Counted from the stretch's first letter, positions 17,866-26,528 are shown. The stretch: DNA of 64,000 bases from JACQFZ01 sp045810625 (GCA_045810625.1 JBJMVQ010000039.1:99042-163041), one strand, 5' to 3'. Numbers and translations are program-made. The notes: generated from the sequence alone by a model not told the origin.

Positions 17866-18669
17866 TTATAGGGGAAACGCGCTGCGTCGCCACACTTTGA
17901 TTGCCTCCAGTATAGCTTCGTCGCTCGCCTCGGTGACCACGCGCGCGGGATGAACGAAGCCCAGTTTCCGACATTCCGCCGCCTGCGCTTCGCTCAGAAC
18001 GATCATCGGGGTGCCGAGCAGCAACCGGCGTCCCGGCTCAGCGAGCATGTCGTACAGATTGTGCAAGCCCTCGGTGCTCGTCACGCTCACTACGTGGACC
18101 TTGCCGTCGCGCCATGCCCTGAGGACCGGTGTGGCATCGGCGGCCGGACGGACGCGGCGGTAGCACTCGACGTACGTCACCGTCGCACCGCGCTCCGCAA
18201 GCGTTTCGGCAAGCAGCTCGCGCCCGCCATCGCCGCGGAAGATCACGACGCGACGACCGGCGACCTGCTGCAGCGCGGGTAGGGCGAGGAGCGCTTCGCT
18301 GTCGTAACGGCGCTCGGGCGCGAGAGGATGAATGCCGAAGCGCTCGAGCGCCCGCGCGCTCGCTCGTCCGACGCACGCGACGGTGATGTCGCTCGGCCAG
18401 CGATGTCTCTCCGCCTCGAGTCGGCGAAAGGTTTGTTCGACCGCATTCGGGCTCACGAACACGGCGAGATCGAAATCCGAGAGCCGCGTCAGCGCATCGC
18501 GTAACTGCTCCGGATGGCGTGGCGGCCCGATTTCGATCGTCGGAAACCGTATGGCCGTTCCGCCCGCCTGTTCGATCAGCCCAACCAGCCGATCGGCCTG
18601 GTGCGCGGGGCGGGTGACGAGCACGCCGATGCCGACGAGCGGGGAGCCGCCGGCGGGGCGCTCAGGCAC
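17866..18669 (-). CDS. hemD: Uroporphyrinogen-III synthase
   Basis: Cyclises hydroxymethylbilane to uroporphyrinogen III in tetrapyrrole synthesis. The 267-residue protein has the family's two alternating alpha/beta lobes; recognisable segments are VLVTRPAHQADRL at the start, VFVSPNAVEQTF, the ACVGRASARAL turn, FRGDGGRELLAETL and SVTSTEGLHNLYDM. Sequence conservation in this family is always low; position directly after hemC (8-base overlap) makes the call secure. Confidence 0.93.
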   Translation of the reverse strand: MPERPAGGSPLVGIGVLVTRPAHQADRLVGLIEQAGGTAIRFPTIEIGPPRHPEQLRDALTRLSDFDLAVFVSPNAVEQTFRRLEAERHRWPSDITVACVGRASARALERFGIHPLAPERRYDSEALLALPALQQVAGRRVVIFRGDGGRELLAETLAERGATVTYVECYRRVRPAADATPVLRAWRDGKVHVVSVTSTEGLHNLYDMLAEPGRRLLLGTPMIVLSEAQAAECRKLGFVHPARVVTEASDEAILEAIKVWRRSAFPL

Positions 18670-19588
18670 GGCCGTGGATCGCCTCGATGATGGCGCGCGC
18701 GCCGCGGGCGATCAGATCGTGGGCCACTTGCCGGCCGAGCACTTCCGGCTCCGCCGCCGGACCGCGCGCCTCGGCGCGCACGATTTGGCCGCCGTCCGGT
18801 GCGCCGACGAGCCCGCGCAGATGCAGCGTTTCTCTTTCGAGCACGGCGTACCCCGCGATCGGAAGCTGGCAGCCGCCTTGCAGCTCCGCGTTCAGCGCGC
18901 GTTCGGCTGCGACACACCGGCGGGTCGGCGCATGCTCGAGCGCCGCCAGCAGCCGATTGGTCGACGCGTCGTCGCGCCGCGACTCGATGCAGATGACCCC
19001 CTGCGCCACCGCCGGGAGACTGTCCGCGGGATCGAGGCGTTCGCGCACGCGCGCGCCCATGCTGAGCCGTTCGAGACCGGCGACGGCGAGGATCACCGCA
19101 TCGAACTCGCCCGCATCGAGCTTTGCGAGGCGCGTGTTGACGTTGCCGCGCAGGTTGAGAATTTCGTACTGTGGATAGCGGGCGCCGAGCTGCGCGCGTC
19201 GGCGCAGGCTCGAGGTACCGATCCGCGCGCCGGCCGGCAATTCCGACAGCCGCGCGTAGCGGTTGGAGACGAAGGCGTCGCGCGCGTCGGCGCGCTCGAG
19301 CACCGCAGCGATGTGGAGCCCGTCGGGGAGCGTGACCGTGAGGTCTTTCATCGAATGAACGGCGAGATCGATGCGGCCGTCGAAAAGCGCCTGCTCCAGC
19401 TCCTTAATAAAGAGCCCCTTGCCGCCGGCGGCGGCGAGCGGTCGGTCGAGAATGCGATCGCCCTCGGTCGTGATTTTGACCAGCTCGATTTCGAGATCGG
19501 AATGGCTTGCCAGCAGCCGCTCGCGCACGTGCTCGGCCTGCCAGAGGGCGAGAGCGCTCTTACGGGTGCCGATGCGCAGCGTTTTCAT
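18662..19588 (-). CDS. hemC: Hydroxymethylbilane synthase (porphobilinogen deaminase)
   Basis: Polymerises four porphobilinogens into hydroxymethylbilane using a dipyrromethane cofactor. The 308-residue protein begins TLRIGTRKSALALWQ, has the catalytic Asp in SMKDLTVTLPDG, the RGNVNTRLAKLD arginines, and the cofactor-attaching cysteine in LQGGCQLPI. All are intact. First gene of the haem operon; a hairpin lies 23-51 bases upstream of the start in the 374-base gap that follows algR, so it may have its own promoter as well as readthrough from algR. Confidence 0.97.
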   Translation of the reverse strand: MKTLRIGTRKSALALWQAEHVRERLLASHSDLEIELVKITTEGDRILDRPLAAAGGKGLFIKELEQALFDGRIDLAVHSMKDLTVTLPDGLHIAAVLERADARDAFVSNRYARLSELPAGARIGTSSLRRRAQLGARYPQYEILNLRGNVNTRLAKLDAGEFDAVILAVAGLERLSMGARVRERLDPADSLPAVAQGVICIESRRDDASTNRLLAALEHAPTRRCVAAERALNAELQGGCQLPIAGYAVLERETLHLRGLVGAPDGGQIVRAEARGPAAEPEVLGRQVAHDLIARGARAIIEAIHGRA

Positions 19589-19962
19589 CGGTGCGGTCCT
19601 GAGTTAGATGGTGAAAAAGTCCATCCTGGACTTTTACACATCGCGCGTCGCGGCGCATGTGCTCGCGCCTCCCTGGCGCATCGCCGCTTCGCGGCCACGT
19701 CGCTGCGCTCCACTGTCCCCATTTTGCTCCCGGCGAATGCTGGTCCGCAGCGCGCTCCGCCATTTCAAACACTCGCGTTTTAATCCGTGCGGCACTATCG
19801 TCGCTGCGTTTTCCTGCTTCGCTCGAAAGCCGGGGCCGGCGCGAACCCAGCCGCGTATGAGCCCGTGATTATAGGAGCAATCGGGCACGCGCGGGTATGG
19901 GCCCGCCGATCGCCAAGCCGATTCGGCCCCGGCGAACGTAAAGGATCGCGGGCGAACTGCCG
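19589..19962. other. algR-hemC intergenic region
   Basis: A 374-base gap containing the hairpin at 19611-19639 and, around 19812-19840, a segment (ttcctgcttcgct then gaaag.cc.gggcc) that resembles 22157-22185 in the gap between the two kinase genes. No gene is recognisable; the frames here are Arg/Cys-rich. Confidence 0.5.
19611..19639 (-). promoter_or_regulatory. Hairpin upstream of hemC, terminator-like
   Basis: Arms gtgaaaaagtcc (19611-19622) and ggacttttacac (19628-19639) pair over 12 positions with one mismatch, loop atcct. In the transcribed (minus) direction the 3' arm reads GGACTTTTTCAC, so it has T-rich character but the T-run is inside the stem. It could be a weak terminator after algR, a leader structure of hemC, or one copy of a dispersed palindrome. 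Confidence 0.5.
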
Positions 19963-20718
19963 TCAGCCGGCCGCGGCGGCCAGCGGCCGGTTGCGCGCCC
20001 AGCGGCGTACCGAGGCCGTGTGGCGCCGGCTCACGTCGAGCTTCTTCTCGACGTTGCGCAGGTTGACCTGCCAGGTTCCCGTCGGGCTCTTCTCGATGCC
20101 TTTGATGAATTGCGTCGCGACGAGGGCGTTGCGGTGAACGCGCAGGAAGCGATCGCCGAACTCCTTCTCGAGATTGACGAGCGAATCCTCGATCAGGTGC
20201 TCTTCCGCCGCCGTTCGCACGACGACATATTTGCTGTCGGCGAGGAAGTAGATGATCTCGGGCACCGGTACCAGGCGGATATTGCCGCGCAGGTGCACGC
20301 TGATGTGCGTGCGCGCGGGCATCTCCTTGCGCGCGTGGTGCAGCTCCTGCACCTGCTTCATGGTGAGCTTCCGTGCCTTCGTGAGCGCGTTGGCGAGCCG
20401 GTCCTTGCGGATCGGTTTCAGCAAATAGTCCACCGCATTCACGTCGAAGGCGTCGAGCGCATGCTGATCGTACGCCGTGGTGAAGATCACGCTCGGCGGA
20501 TGCTCCATGCCCATCAGATGCATCGCCGCCTCGAGCCCGTCCATGCCGGGCATGCGGATATCCATGAGCAGCACGTCGGGGTTCAAGTCGGACGTCTTCT
20601 CGACGGCCTCGGCGCCGTTCATGGCTTCGCCCACCACCGTATAGCCGCCGATATCGGACAGCAGCTCGCGCAGCCGTTCGCGCGCCAGTTTTTCGTCATC
20701 TACGATCAACACTCTCAT
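19963..20718 (-). CDS. algR: LytTR-family response regulator, AlgR type
   Basis: A 251-residue transcription regulator. Residues 1 to about 120 are a receiver domain with the acidic pair DDE (7-9), phospho-acceptor Asp at about 53 (LLMDIRMPGMDG), Thr in TTAYD and Lys in LLKPI. The C-terminal part (about 140-245) is a LytTR DNA-binding domain (IYFLADSKYVVVRT, FLRVHRNALV). In pseudomonads AlgR controls alginate, type IV pili and other virulence genes; targets here are unknown. ATG overlaps the algZ stop (ATGA) with GGAGG upstream. Position before hemC matches the pseudomonad order. Confidence 0.94.
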   Translation of the reverse strand: MRVLIVDDEKLARERLRELLSDIGGYTVVGEAMNGAEAVEKTSDLNPDVLLMDIRMPGMDGLEAAMHLMGMEHPPSVIFTTAYDQHALDAFDVNAVDYLLKPIRKDRLANALTKARKLTMKQVQELHHARKEMPARTHISVHLRGNIRLVPVPEIIYFLADSKYVVVRTAAEEHLIEDSLVNLEKEFGDRFLRVHRNALVATQFIKGIEKSPTGTWQVNLRNVEKKLDVSRRHTASVRRWARNRPLAAAAG

Positions 20719-21845
20719 ACGTTACCTCCGCGCAGCGGTATTACCGCCGTCACGCTGAACTGACCGTTCTCCCCGATCGCTTCGAGCTGCGCCGCGTCGC
20801 CGTAGTGGCTCTGCAGTCGCTGGCGCAGATTGTCGAGCGAATGACCGCGGGGTTCGGGTCGAGCTTTCGATTTGACAGGGAAAGGATTATTGACGCGTAT
20901 ACGTATATCGCCCCCTTCCTCCCAAAGCCGAACCGTTATTGTTCCTCCCGTCGGCAGCGCTTCGATGCCGTGACGCACCGCGTTCTCGAGGAGCGGCTGC
21001 AGCGTCAGCACCGGCATCGCGGCCTTGCGCGGAAACGTGCCGACATCCCATTCGACGTGCAGGCGCTGATCCAGACGTAAGTTCTCCAGCGCCAGATACT
21101 TCTTTGCTACGTCGATTTCTTTTTTTACCGGAACCAGCTGTTCATCCTCGGACAACATCATGCGGAACAGATCCGCCATGTCTTCGATCGCGGCTTCCGC
21201 ACGTCCCGGCTCGTTGCGGGTGAGGCTCGCGATGATGTTCAGGCTGTTGAATACGAAGTGCGGGCGGATGCGCGACTGCAGCGCCTGGATCTTCGCGCGC
21301 GCTTCCGACAGCGTCCGTTGGCGCAGCTCGTGTTTGGCGAGCAGATACCGCAGCGCGAGGCCGTTCACCAGGACGCTCACCGTGAAATTCTGTACGTGAA
21401 AGTACAAGTACCAATCCGGATGCGGCGAGTTGATGCGCCCGAGCGCGTAAAGCAGCCATACGGCGGCCTCGCTAACGAGCAGCGTCACCAATAAGAGCAG
21501 CGCGTACGCCATGGCGAGCGCGCGCAGCTTCGGCAGGCGGTTCAGATAGCGTCGCGTATGGCAGAGCGCTGCCATGCTCGCGAGCGCGATCCACTGCACG
21601 AACAGCGAGATCAGGAGCAGGTCTTCGATGAGATTCATCGAAATGCGCCGCGTGATGAGCGTCGCCATGAGCGCGAACATCTCCGCCATGATGACGACGT
21701 TCAGCACGACGGGGACGGAGCAGAAGTCAGGGAGAAACCCCTCGTCGCCCTCGGTCGCGCGCGCGGGCGCCGCGGTCAGCCCGACGAACTCCGCGGCTGC
21801 GCGCAACCACGCCTGAACGTTATTGCGAACCGTCAGTAACTCCAC
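20715..21845 (-). CDS. algZ: AlgZ/FimS-type sensor histidine kinase
   Basis: A 376-residue LytS-type kinase. Four or so membrane helices occupy about residues 44-165. The His_kinase domain has the phospho-acceptor in SRIRPHFVFNSLN (His about 196), and the ATPase region has the N-box-like LQPLLENAVRHGIE followed by a shortened G-region. It overlaps algR by four bases, so it is the direct partner. Upstream, 613 bases away on the same strand, lies a second kinase of the same family. An N-terminal cytoplasmic tail of about 40 residues is present in both. Confidence 0.93.
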   Translation of the reverse strand: MELLTVRNNVQAWLRAAAEFVGLTAAPARATEGDEGFLPDFCSVPVVLNVVIMAEMFALMATLITRRISMNLIEDLLLISLFVQWIALASMAALCHTRRYLNRLPKLRALAMAYALLLLVTLLVSEAAVWLLYALGRINSPHPDWYLYFHVQNFTVSVLVNGLALRYLLAKHELRQRTLSEARAKIQALQSRIRPHFVFNSLNIIASLTRNEPGRAEAAIEDMADLFRMMLSEDEQLVPVKKEIDVAKKYLALENLRLDQRLHVEWDVGTFPRKAAMPVLTLQPLLENAVRHGIEALPTGGTITVRLWEEGGDIRIRVNNPFPVKSKARPEPRGHSLDNLRQRLQSHYGDAAQLEAIGENGQFSVTAVIPLRGGNV

Positions 21846-22458
21846 ACATCACCTTGTCGTTACGCCTCTCGGACTTCATGCCTCAGCCATCGGAATCGCC
21901 GCATCGTACACGTTGACGGTTCGCCGGTCGCTGCACGAATCACATCCTGCCAACGCGCCATCCGTCCCCGCTTGTACGTCCATGCACACGCGCTCGGCCG
22001 CGCGGAGGCACGTTACGTGCATCTGCGAATCTCGGCCCGGAGTTCTGTGCCGTTGTTCGATTCAGTCTCAGCCGTCCCCGGCGCGACATCGTTCGCTTCT
22101 TTCAGCCCGGCCCGCCCTTTCGTGTGCGGGCGATCGCTCTCGCACTTTTCCGCTGCGCAATCCTGCTTCGCTGAAAAGTCCAGGGCCCACGTCCATGTGC
22201 GCCCGCTCGGCGGCGCGACTGCTGCGCACTCGCGACCACTCCGCCTCGCCCCTGTGCTACCGCGAAATTGGCGCATCCTGCGCGGCATCGCCTGCGCGAC
22301 GACACGTTAAGTGTCGTAGCGACTCGTCTTGTATCCAGCCTCTTGCATGCAATCCGTGGCGAAGCAGAATCGTCTTCGTTCAACCCCGGCCCGCACCTCC
22401 TTTGTGCGGGCGTTCGGCCGCGCGGATGCACGTTAAGTGCATCCGCGAATTCCCGGCC
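21846..22458. repeat. Hairpin-rich repeat cluster between the two kinase genes
   Basis: The 613-base gap is a mosaic of degenerate repeats. Three hairpins share a GTTAA or GTTAC loop: 22002-22026, 22297-22319 and 22421-22447 (the last with a perfect 11-bp stem CGCGGATGCAC/GTGCATCCGCG). Two more share GCCCGC...GCGGGC arms at 22110-22131 and 22389-22411 (the latter 8 bp, loop ctccttt). A seven-bp stem acttttc/gaaaagt is at 22144-22179. A 267-codon frame crosses the cluster on the plus strand but is Arg/Ser/Cys-rich and overlaps the kinase gene; I do not accept it. Confidence 0.7.
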
Positions 22459-23577
22459 TCACCCTTTCACGATCGGCATTTTGATTTTTACGTGGTACTG
22501 CCCGCCTTCTTCGAACGCTTGCAGGCTTGCCGCCGAGCCGAATTGAGTCGTGAGCCGCTGGCGCGTGTTTTCCTGCGCGATCTTATTACCCTTGCCGCGC
22601 CGCTTGTTGGCGTTCATGTCGGGTAGTGGGTTGCTGATGAGGATCCCGAGTGTATCGCCTTCGGTCCACATGTCGATCTTGATCGAACCTCCGGCAAACC
22701 GCGGTTCGATGCCGTGGTAGATCGCGTTTTCGAGCAGCGGTTGTAGCGTTAGCGCCGGGATCAGCGCCGAGCGCGGAATATTGGGGCTCACGTTCCATTG
22801 GACGTGTAGACGGTCGCCGAGGCGAATCTTCTCGATCTCCAGGTATTGGCGCGAGATCTCGCGCTCCGCCGAAAGCGGCACCAGCTTGCGCGCGTCCGCG
22901 AGCAGCACCCGAAAGAGGTCGGCGAGGTCATGCAACACCGCTTCGCCTTTCTCGGGGTTGCTGCGCGTGAGGCTTGCAACGCTGTTCAGGCTGTTAAACA
23001 AGAAGTGCGGACGAATGCGGGACTGTAGTGCCTGCATGCGCGCTTCCTGCTGCGCTCGGCCCTCGACTTCGGCGCGATGCTGTACGATGAAATAGCGCAC
23101 GCCGAGCACGCCGATGATCAGCGCCACGATGAGACTGCGAATGATCAGCGACTCGCGCCACGGCGGCCAGCGCTGATCGATCTTTTGCAGATCGTAGAGT
23201 GCGTAGATGATCGCGTCGGTGCCGAACGCAGTCACGAGCAGCAGTAGCAGTACGACCAGCACCGAACCGAGGATCACCGGCGTGCGTCGCAGCAGCGGCG
23301 AAGCGAGCTTCAGCACGACCACGCTGCACAACGAGATGGCAATGGCGAACGCCGACAGCAGGTTCAGGTCCTGCCAGGCGTGCTCGTCAAAAACCGGATT
23401 GCGTCCGATGGTAATGATGATCGCGATGAGCTCCGCGAGGAAGATGAAGCGGATCGCCATCGCGAACGATCCAAAATCGGGAAGGAAATGCCGCTCTTGA
23501 ATCGGTGCGTGTGCCATGGCCCCGTGTTCGTGCCGCTTGCGCTTGGCGGTAGCGGCATTCGTCTCTCGCAAAAACAT
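22459..23577 (-). CDS. Second AlgZ-like LytS-family sensor histidine kinase
   Basis: A 372-residue paralogue of the algZ product. It has the same plan: cytoplasmic N-tail, about four membrane helices (roughly 40-165), SRIRPHFLFNSLN with the phospho-acceptor His at about 191, and LQPLLENAIYHGIE in the ATP-binding domain. It is clearly homologous but well diverged from algZ. It has no response regulator of its own; the nearest is algR, beyond algZ. The start at 23577 (MFLRET) is uncertain; a Met at 23517 (MAHAPIQ) is also possible. A structured leader lies 186 bases upstream. Confidence 0.9.
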   Translation of the reverse strand: MFLRETNAATAKRKRHEHGAMAHAPIQERHFLPDFGSFAMAIRFIFLAELIAIIITIGRNPVFDEHAWQDLNLLSAFAIAISLCSVVVLKLASPLLRRTPVILGSVLVVLLLLLVTAFGTDAIIYALYDLQKIDQRWPPWRESLIIRSLIVALIIGVLGVRYFIVQHRAEVEGRAQQEARMQALQSRIRPHFLFNSLNSVASLTRSNPEKGEAVLHDLADLFRVLLADARKLVPLSAEREISRQYLEIEKIRLGDRLHVQWNVSPNIPRSALIPALTLQPLLENAIYHGIEPRFAGGSIKIDMWTEGDTLGILISNPLPDMNANKRRGKGNKIAQENTRQRLTTQFGSAASLQAFEEGGQYHVKIKMPIVKG

Positions 23578-23756
23578 TACCGCGCGGAAGAAATTGAGTC
23601 AGGCCCGCGATTTAAACTTGATTACGAAGGTTGCAACGCAGAACACCGCGTGGTCCCGGAGTTTTTCGCAAGCCTTTCAGCGAATTAGCGGGGATCCACA
23701 GATGATTATTCTATAAAGCAAGGGGTTCAGTATACTGCGCGGCTTCCAGTCCCCCC

Positions 23757-23870
23757 GGCCCGAAAAAAAACCCCCGTACGAGACGGGGGTCCGAAGACCT
23801 GATTCGGAATTCGGGGTGGGGGGTGCACAAAGGAGAGTCCGAATCAGGCAACTTGCTGCTATGGGCAAAC
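23757..23870 (-). ncRNA. Candidate small RNA or attenuated leader upstream of the kinase operon
   Basis: Read on the minus strand, three structures follow one another: an 11-bp stem CCTGATTCGGA/TCCGAATCAGG (plus-strand arms 23838-23848 and 23798-23808) enclosing a C-rich loop containing CTCTCCTTT; a GGTC-TTCG-GACC tetraloop hairpin (23788-23799); and an intrinsic terminator (23763-23790). A possible promoter is TTGTTG, 17 bases, TATGTT on the same strand (about 23869-23897). The first and last stems each share a few bases with the tetraloop hairpin, so alternative pairings are possible. I know no Rfam family that matches. Confidence 0.5.
23763..23790 (-). terminator. Intrinsic terminator, minus strand
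   Basis: On the minus strand ACCCCCGT-ctcgt-ACGGGGGT is followed by a run of eight T. The orientation is wrong for any complete gene ending here: upstream on this strand is only the antisense of argH. It therefore ends a non-coding or leader transcript. Confidence 0.8.
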
Positions 23871-23897
23871 ATAGTCCGACGAGACCAGCGCAACAAT
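23869..23897 (-). promoter_or_regulatory. Possible sigma-70 promoter of the leader/small RNA
   Basis: Minus strand: TTGTTG, a 17-base spacer, TATGTT (four of six -10 matches, three of six -35 matches). It would start transcription a few bases before the 11-bp stem. Weak on its own; supported mainly by position. Confidence 0.3.
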
Positions 23898-23994
23898 CCC
23901 TTACCGATGACCGGGGGGCGGTCACGGATAGACGGCGAGTTGCACCGGACCCGGTCATGGCACCGTCGTAATGGCACGTGATGAACAGGGGAAA

Positions 23995-25383
23995 ATGACT
24001 AAAGGCAAACTGTGGGGCGGGCGGTTCGGCGATGCGACCGATGCCGAGGTCGCCCGGTTTACGGCGTCCGTCGATTTCGATCGCCGGCTCTATCACTACG
24101 ACATCATGGGATCGATCGCCCATGTGCGCATGCTTGCGCACGTCGGTGTGCTCACCGCCGCGGAAGGCGACGCGATCGTGCAAGGGTTGCAGCAAATCGA
24201 AGCCGAGATCGACGCAGGGCGTTTCCAGTGGCGCAGCGACCTCGAGGACGTGCATACGAATATCGAAGCGCAGCTGATCGAGCGCGTCGGCGAGCTCGGC
24301 AAGAAGCTGCACACCGCGCGTTCCCGCAACGACCAGGTGGCGACCGATCTGCGGCTTTATTTGCGGGATGGTATCGACGCCGCTCTCGATGCCTTGAAGC
24401 GGCTGCAGGAAGCCGTCCTCGGTCGCGCCGAGCGGGAAGCCGACACGATCATGCCCGGCTTCACGCACCTGCAGATCGCGCAACCCGTGACGCTCGGCCA
24501 TCATCTGCTTGCGTGGTTCGAAATGCTCGTGCGCGACGGCGCACGCCTGCGGGACGCGCGCCGCCGCGTAAACGTGCTGCCGCTCGGTTCCGCTGCGCTT
24601 GCTGGCACGAGTTATCCAATCGATCGCGTATACACGGCGAAGCTCCTCGGGTTCGACGCCGTCGCGCAAAACTCGCTCGACGCCGTTTCCGATCGCGACT
24701 TCGCGATCGAGTTCGTCGGCGCCTGCGCGCTCCTCATGATGCACTTGTCGCGCATGTCCGAAGAGCTGGTGTTGTGGTCCTCGCCGCTATTCGGCTTCGT
24801 CGAGCTCGCCGACGCCTACTGCACCGGCTCCTCGATCATGCCTCAGAAAAAGAATCCCGATATTCCGGAGCTCGTGCGCGGCAAGAGCGCGCGTGTGCAA
24901 GGCCATTGGGTGACGCTGCTGACGCTGATGAAAGCGCAGCCACTCGCCTACAACCGCGACAATCAAGAAGACAAGCTCCCGGTATTCGATGCCCTCGATA
25001 CCACGCTCTCGTCTCTGACCGTTTACGCGGGCCTGATCGAAACGATGGCGGTGAATCGCGAGCGTCTCGCGCAGGCGGCATCGCAAGGCTATGCCACCGC
25101 CACCGATCTCGCGGACTACCTGGTGCGCAAGGGCGTGCCGTTTCGCGAAGCGCATGAAATCGTCGGGCGCGCGGTGCGCCGCGGGATCGAAAGCGCCCGC
25201 GACTTGAGCGAATTCGCGCTCGAAGAGCTTCGTGCATTCGACGCGCGGATCGATGCGGACGTTTACGACGTTCTGACGCCGAGCGGCTCCGTGCAGTCGC
25301 GGCGGCACGTCGGAGCGACGGCGCCCGCGCAGGTGCGAGCGGCGGTTGACGAGGCGCGTCGACGTTTGACTGGCGAGGAGTAA
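23995..25383 (+). CDS. argH: Argininosuccinate lyase
   Basis: Last step of arginine synthesis: argininosuccinate to arginine and fumarate. The 462-residue protein begins MTKGKLWGGRF and carries the fumarase/aspartase superfamily signature GSSIMPQKKNPD and the catalytic HTARSRNDQV and TGSS-type loops. The ATG at 23995 (AGGGG just upstream) is chosen over one at 23971 because relatives begin with a short M-x-LWGGRF. It is divergent from the kinase/algR/hem run, as in Pseudomonas, and is followed by a GGDEF gene five bases after its stop. Confidence 0.95.
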   Translation: MTKGKLWGGRFGDATDAEVARFTASVDFDRRLYHYDIMGSIAHVRMLAHVGVLTAAEGDAIVQGLQQIEAEIDAGRFQWRSDLEDVHTNIEAQLIERVGELGKKLHTARSRNDQVATDLRLYLRDGIDAALDALKRLQEAVLGRAEREADTIMPGFTHLQIAQPVTLGHHLLAWFEMLVRDGARLRDARRRVNVLPLGSAALAGTSYPIDRVYTAKLLGFDAVAQNSLDAVSDRDFAIEFVGACALLMMHLSRMSEELVLWSSPLFGFVELADAYCTGSSIMPQKKNPDIPELVRGKSARVQGHWVTLLTLMKAQPLAYNRDNQEDKLPVFDALDTTLSSLTVYAGLIETMAVNRERLAQAASQGYATATDLADYLVRKGVPFREAHEIVGRAVRRGIESARDLSEFALEELRAFDARIDADVYDVLTPSGSVQSRRHVGATAPAQVRAAVDEARRRLTGEE

Positions 25384-25388
25384 ACACG

Positions 25389-26528
25389 ATGTTCGGGTTC
25401 GGACAGAAAAAGAATAATGAATTCCGCTCGCGTTTGGCGCGCCGCGCCGCCGATCGGCGCATGGGCGAACGGCGCGTGCTCGTGCGGCGCGAGGAAGACC
25501 GCGTACGGACGGCCAGCTGGGACGAGCAGCGCACTCAATTTGTGACGCGCTACATGTTCGGTGCGCTCGGGCTCGCCTATTTCAATCTCGGCGATCCGGT
25601 CGCCCGCGGTGCCGACTACCTGGTCGCGATCAACGTAGTGCACGTCGTCTATCTCGTGCTGACGACCGTTTATCTCGCGCATGCCCGGCGCCATATCGCC
25701 TCTCCGATACGATTGCGCCTCGCCATGGCCACGGATGTGCTCGGTGTCTCGGCAGCGGTGTTCGTTGACGCGAATGTGATGTCGCCCGGGTGGCTCCTGT
25801 ATCTCGTCATCGCCCTCGGTAACGGTATGCGTTACGGCGCGCGCGCCTTTGCTGAAGCGGCGCTCGCGGGTTTCGCCGCCGCCGCCGTCGTGAGCGGTCT
25901 GCGTCTGAGCGATTATTCGGCTAATTTCTCGTTCGCGAGCCTGTTCTCGATATTGTTCGTCGGCATCATCGTTCTTTATTCGTATTCGCTGATGACCAAC
26001 ATCGACCGCGCGCGCCAGGGTCTGGAAACCGCCAGCCGCAACGACGCGCTCACGGGACTGCTCAACCGCCGCGGATTGCACGAGCGCACGGAGACGCTGT
26101 TCCGATCGCTCGGAGGCGGGCGCGCGCTCGCCGTGCTGTTCGCCGATCTCGACGGCTTCAAAGCCGTAAACGACGCACATGGTCACGACGCCGGCGACCG
26201 CTTGCTGCAGGACGTCGCACGCGCAATTGCCGGGCAAGTGCGCAGCAACGATATCGTGTCGCGGTTCGGCGGCGACGAGTTCGTGGTGATCCTTCCCGAC
26301 GTGAATTACGAGCAGGCGGCGGTGATCGCGAAGCGCGTTCAGGATGTCGTCACGGCGACCGGGCGGGAGAACACGCAGCTGAGCGTCACGATCGGGATCG
26401 CGCTCGCGCCGGAACATGGCACCGACCTCGATGCCGTCTTGAAGCGAGTCGACGCCGCGATGTATGAAGGGAAACTCGTCGGCGGCCGTGGCGGCATCCG
26501 GCGCGCCGACGGCGTCGCGGTGGCATGA
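25389..26528 (+). CDS. Membrane diguanylate cyclase (GGDEF)
   Basis: A 379-residue protein that makes cyclic di-GMP. The N-terminus is basic (LARRAADRRMGERRVLVRRE), followed by about five to six membrane helices (roughly 50-205) and a GGDEF domain. The active-site GGDEF is at about 294-298 and the product-inhibition site RSND (285-288) lies exactly five residues before it, so the enzyme should be active and feedback-inhibited. No EAL domain is present. ATG start five bases after argH. The stop overlaps the MazG-like start (ATGA). Confidence 0.93.
   Translation: MFGFGQKKNNEFRSRLARRAADRRMGERRVLVRREEDRVRTASWDEQRTQFVTRYMFGALGLAYFNLGDPVARGADYLVAINVVHVVYLVLTTVYLAHARRHIASPIRLRLAMATDVLGVSAAVFVDANVMSPGWLLYLVIALGNGMRYGARAFAEAALAGFAAAAVVSGLRLSDYSANFSFASLFSILFVGIIVLYSYSLMTNIDRARQGLETASRNDALTGLLNRRGLHERTETLFRSLGGGRALAVLFADLDGFKAVNDAHGHDAGDRLLQDVARAIAGQVRSNDIVSRFGGDEFVVILPDVNYEQAAVIAKRVQDVVTATGRENTQLSVTIGIALAPEHGTDLDAVLKRVDAAMYEGKLVGGRGGIRRADGVAVA

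Noticed and set aside
21823..22626. 267-codon plus-strand frame with repeated RSAAR-HVKC peptides
   Set aside because: The peptide repeats only reflect the DNA hairpin repeats; it overlaps the second kinase gene and has no ribosome site.
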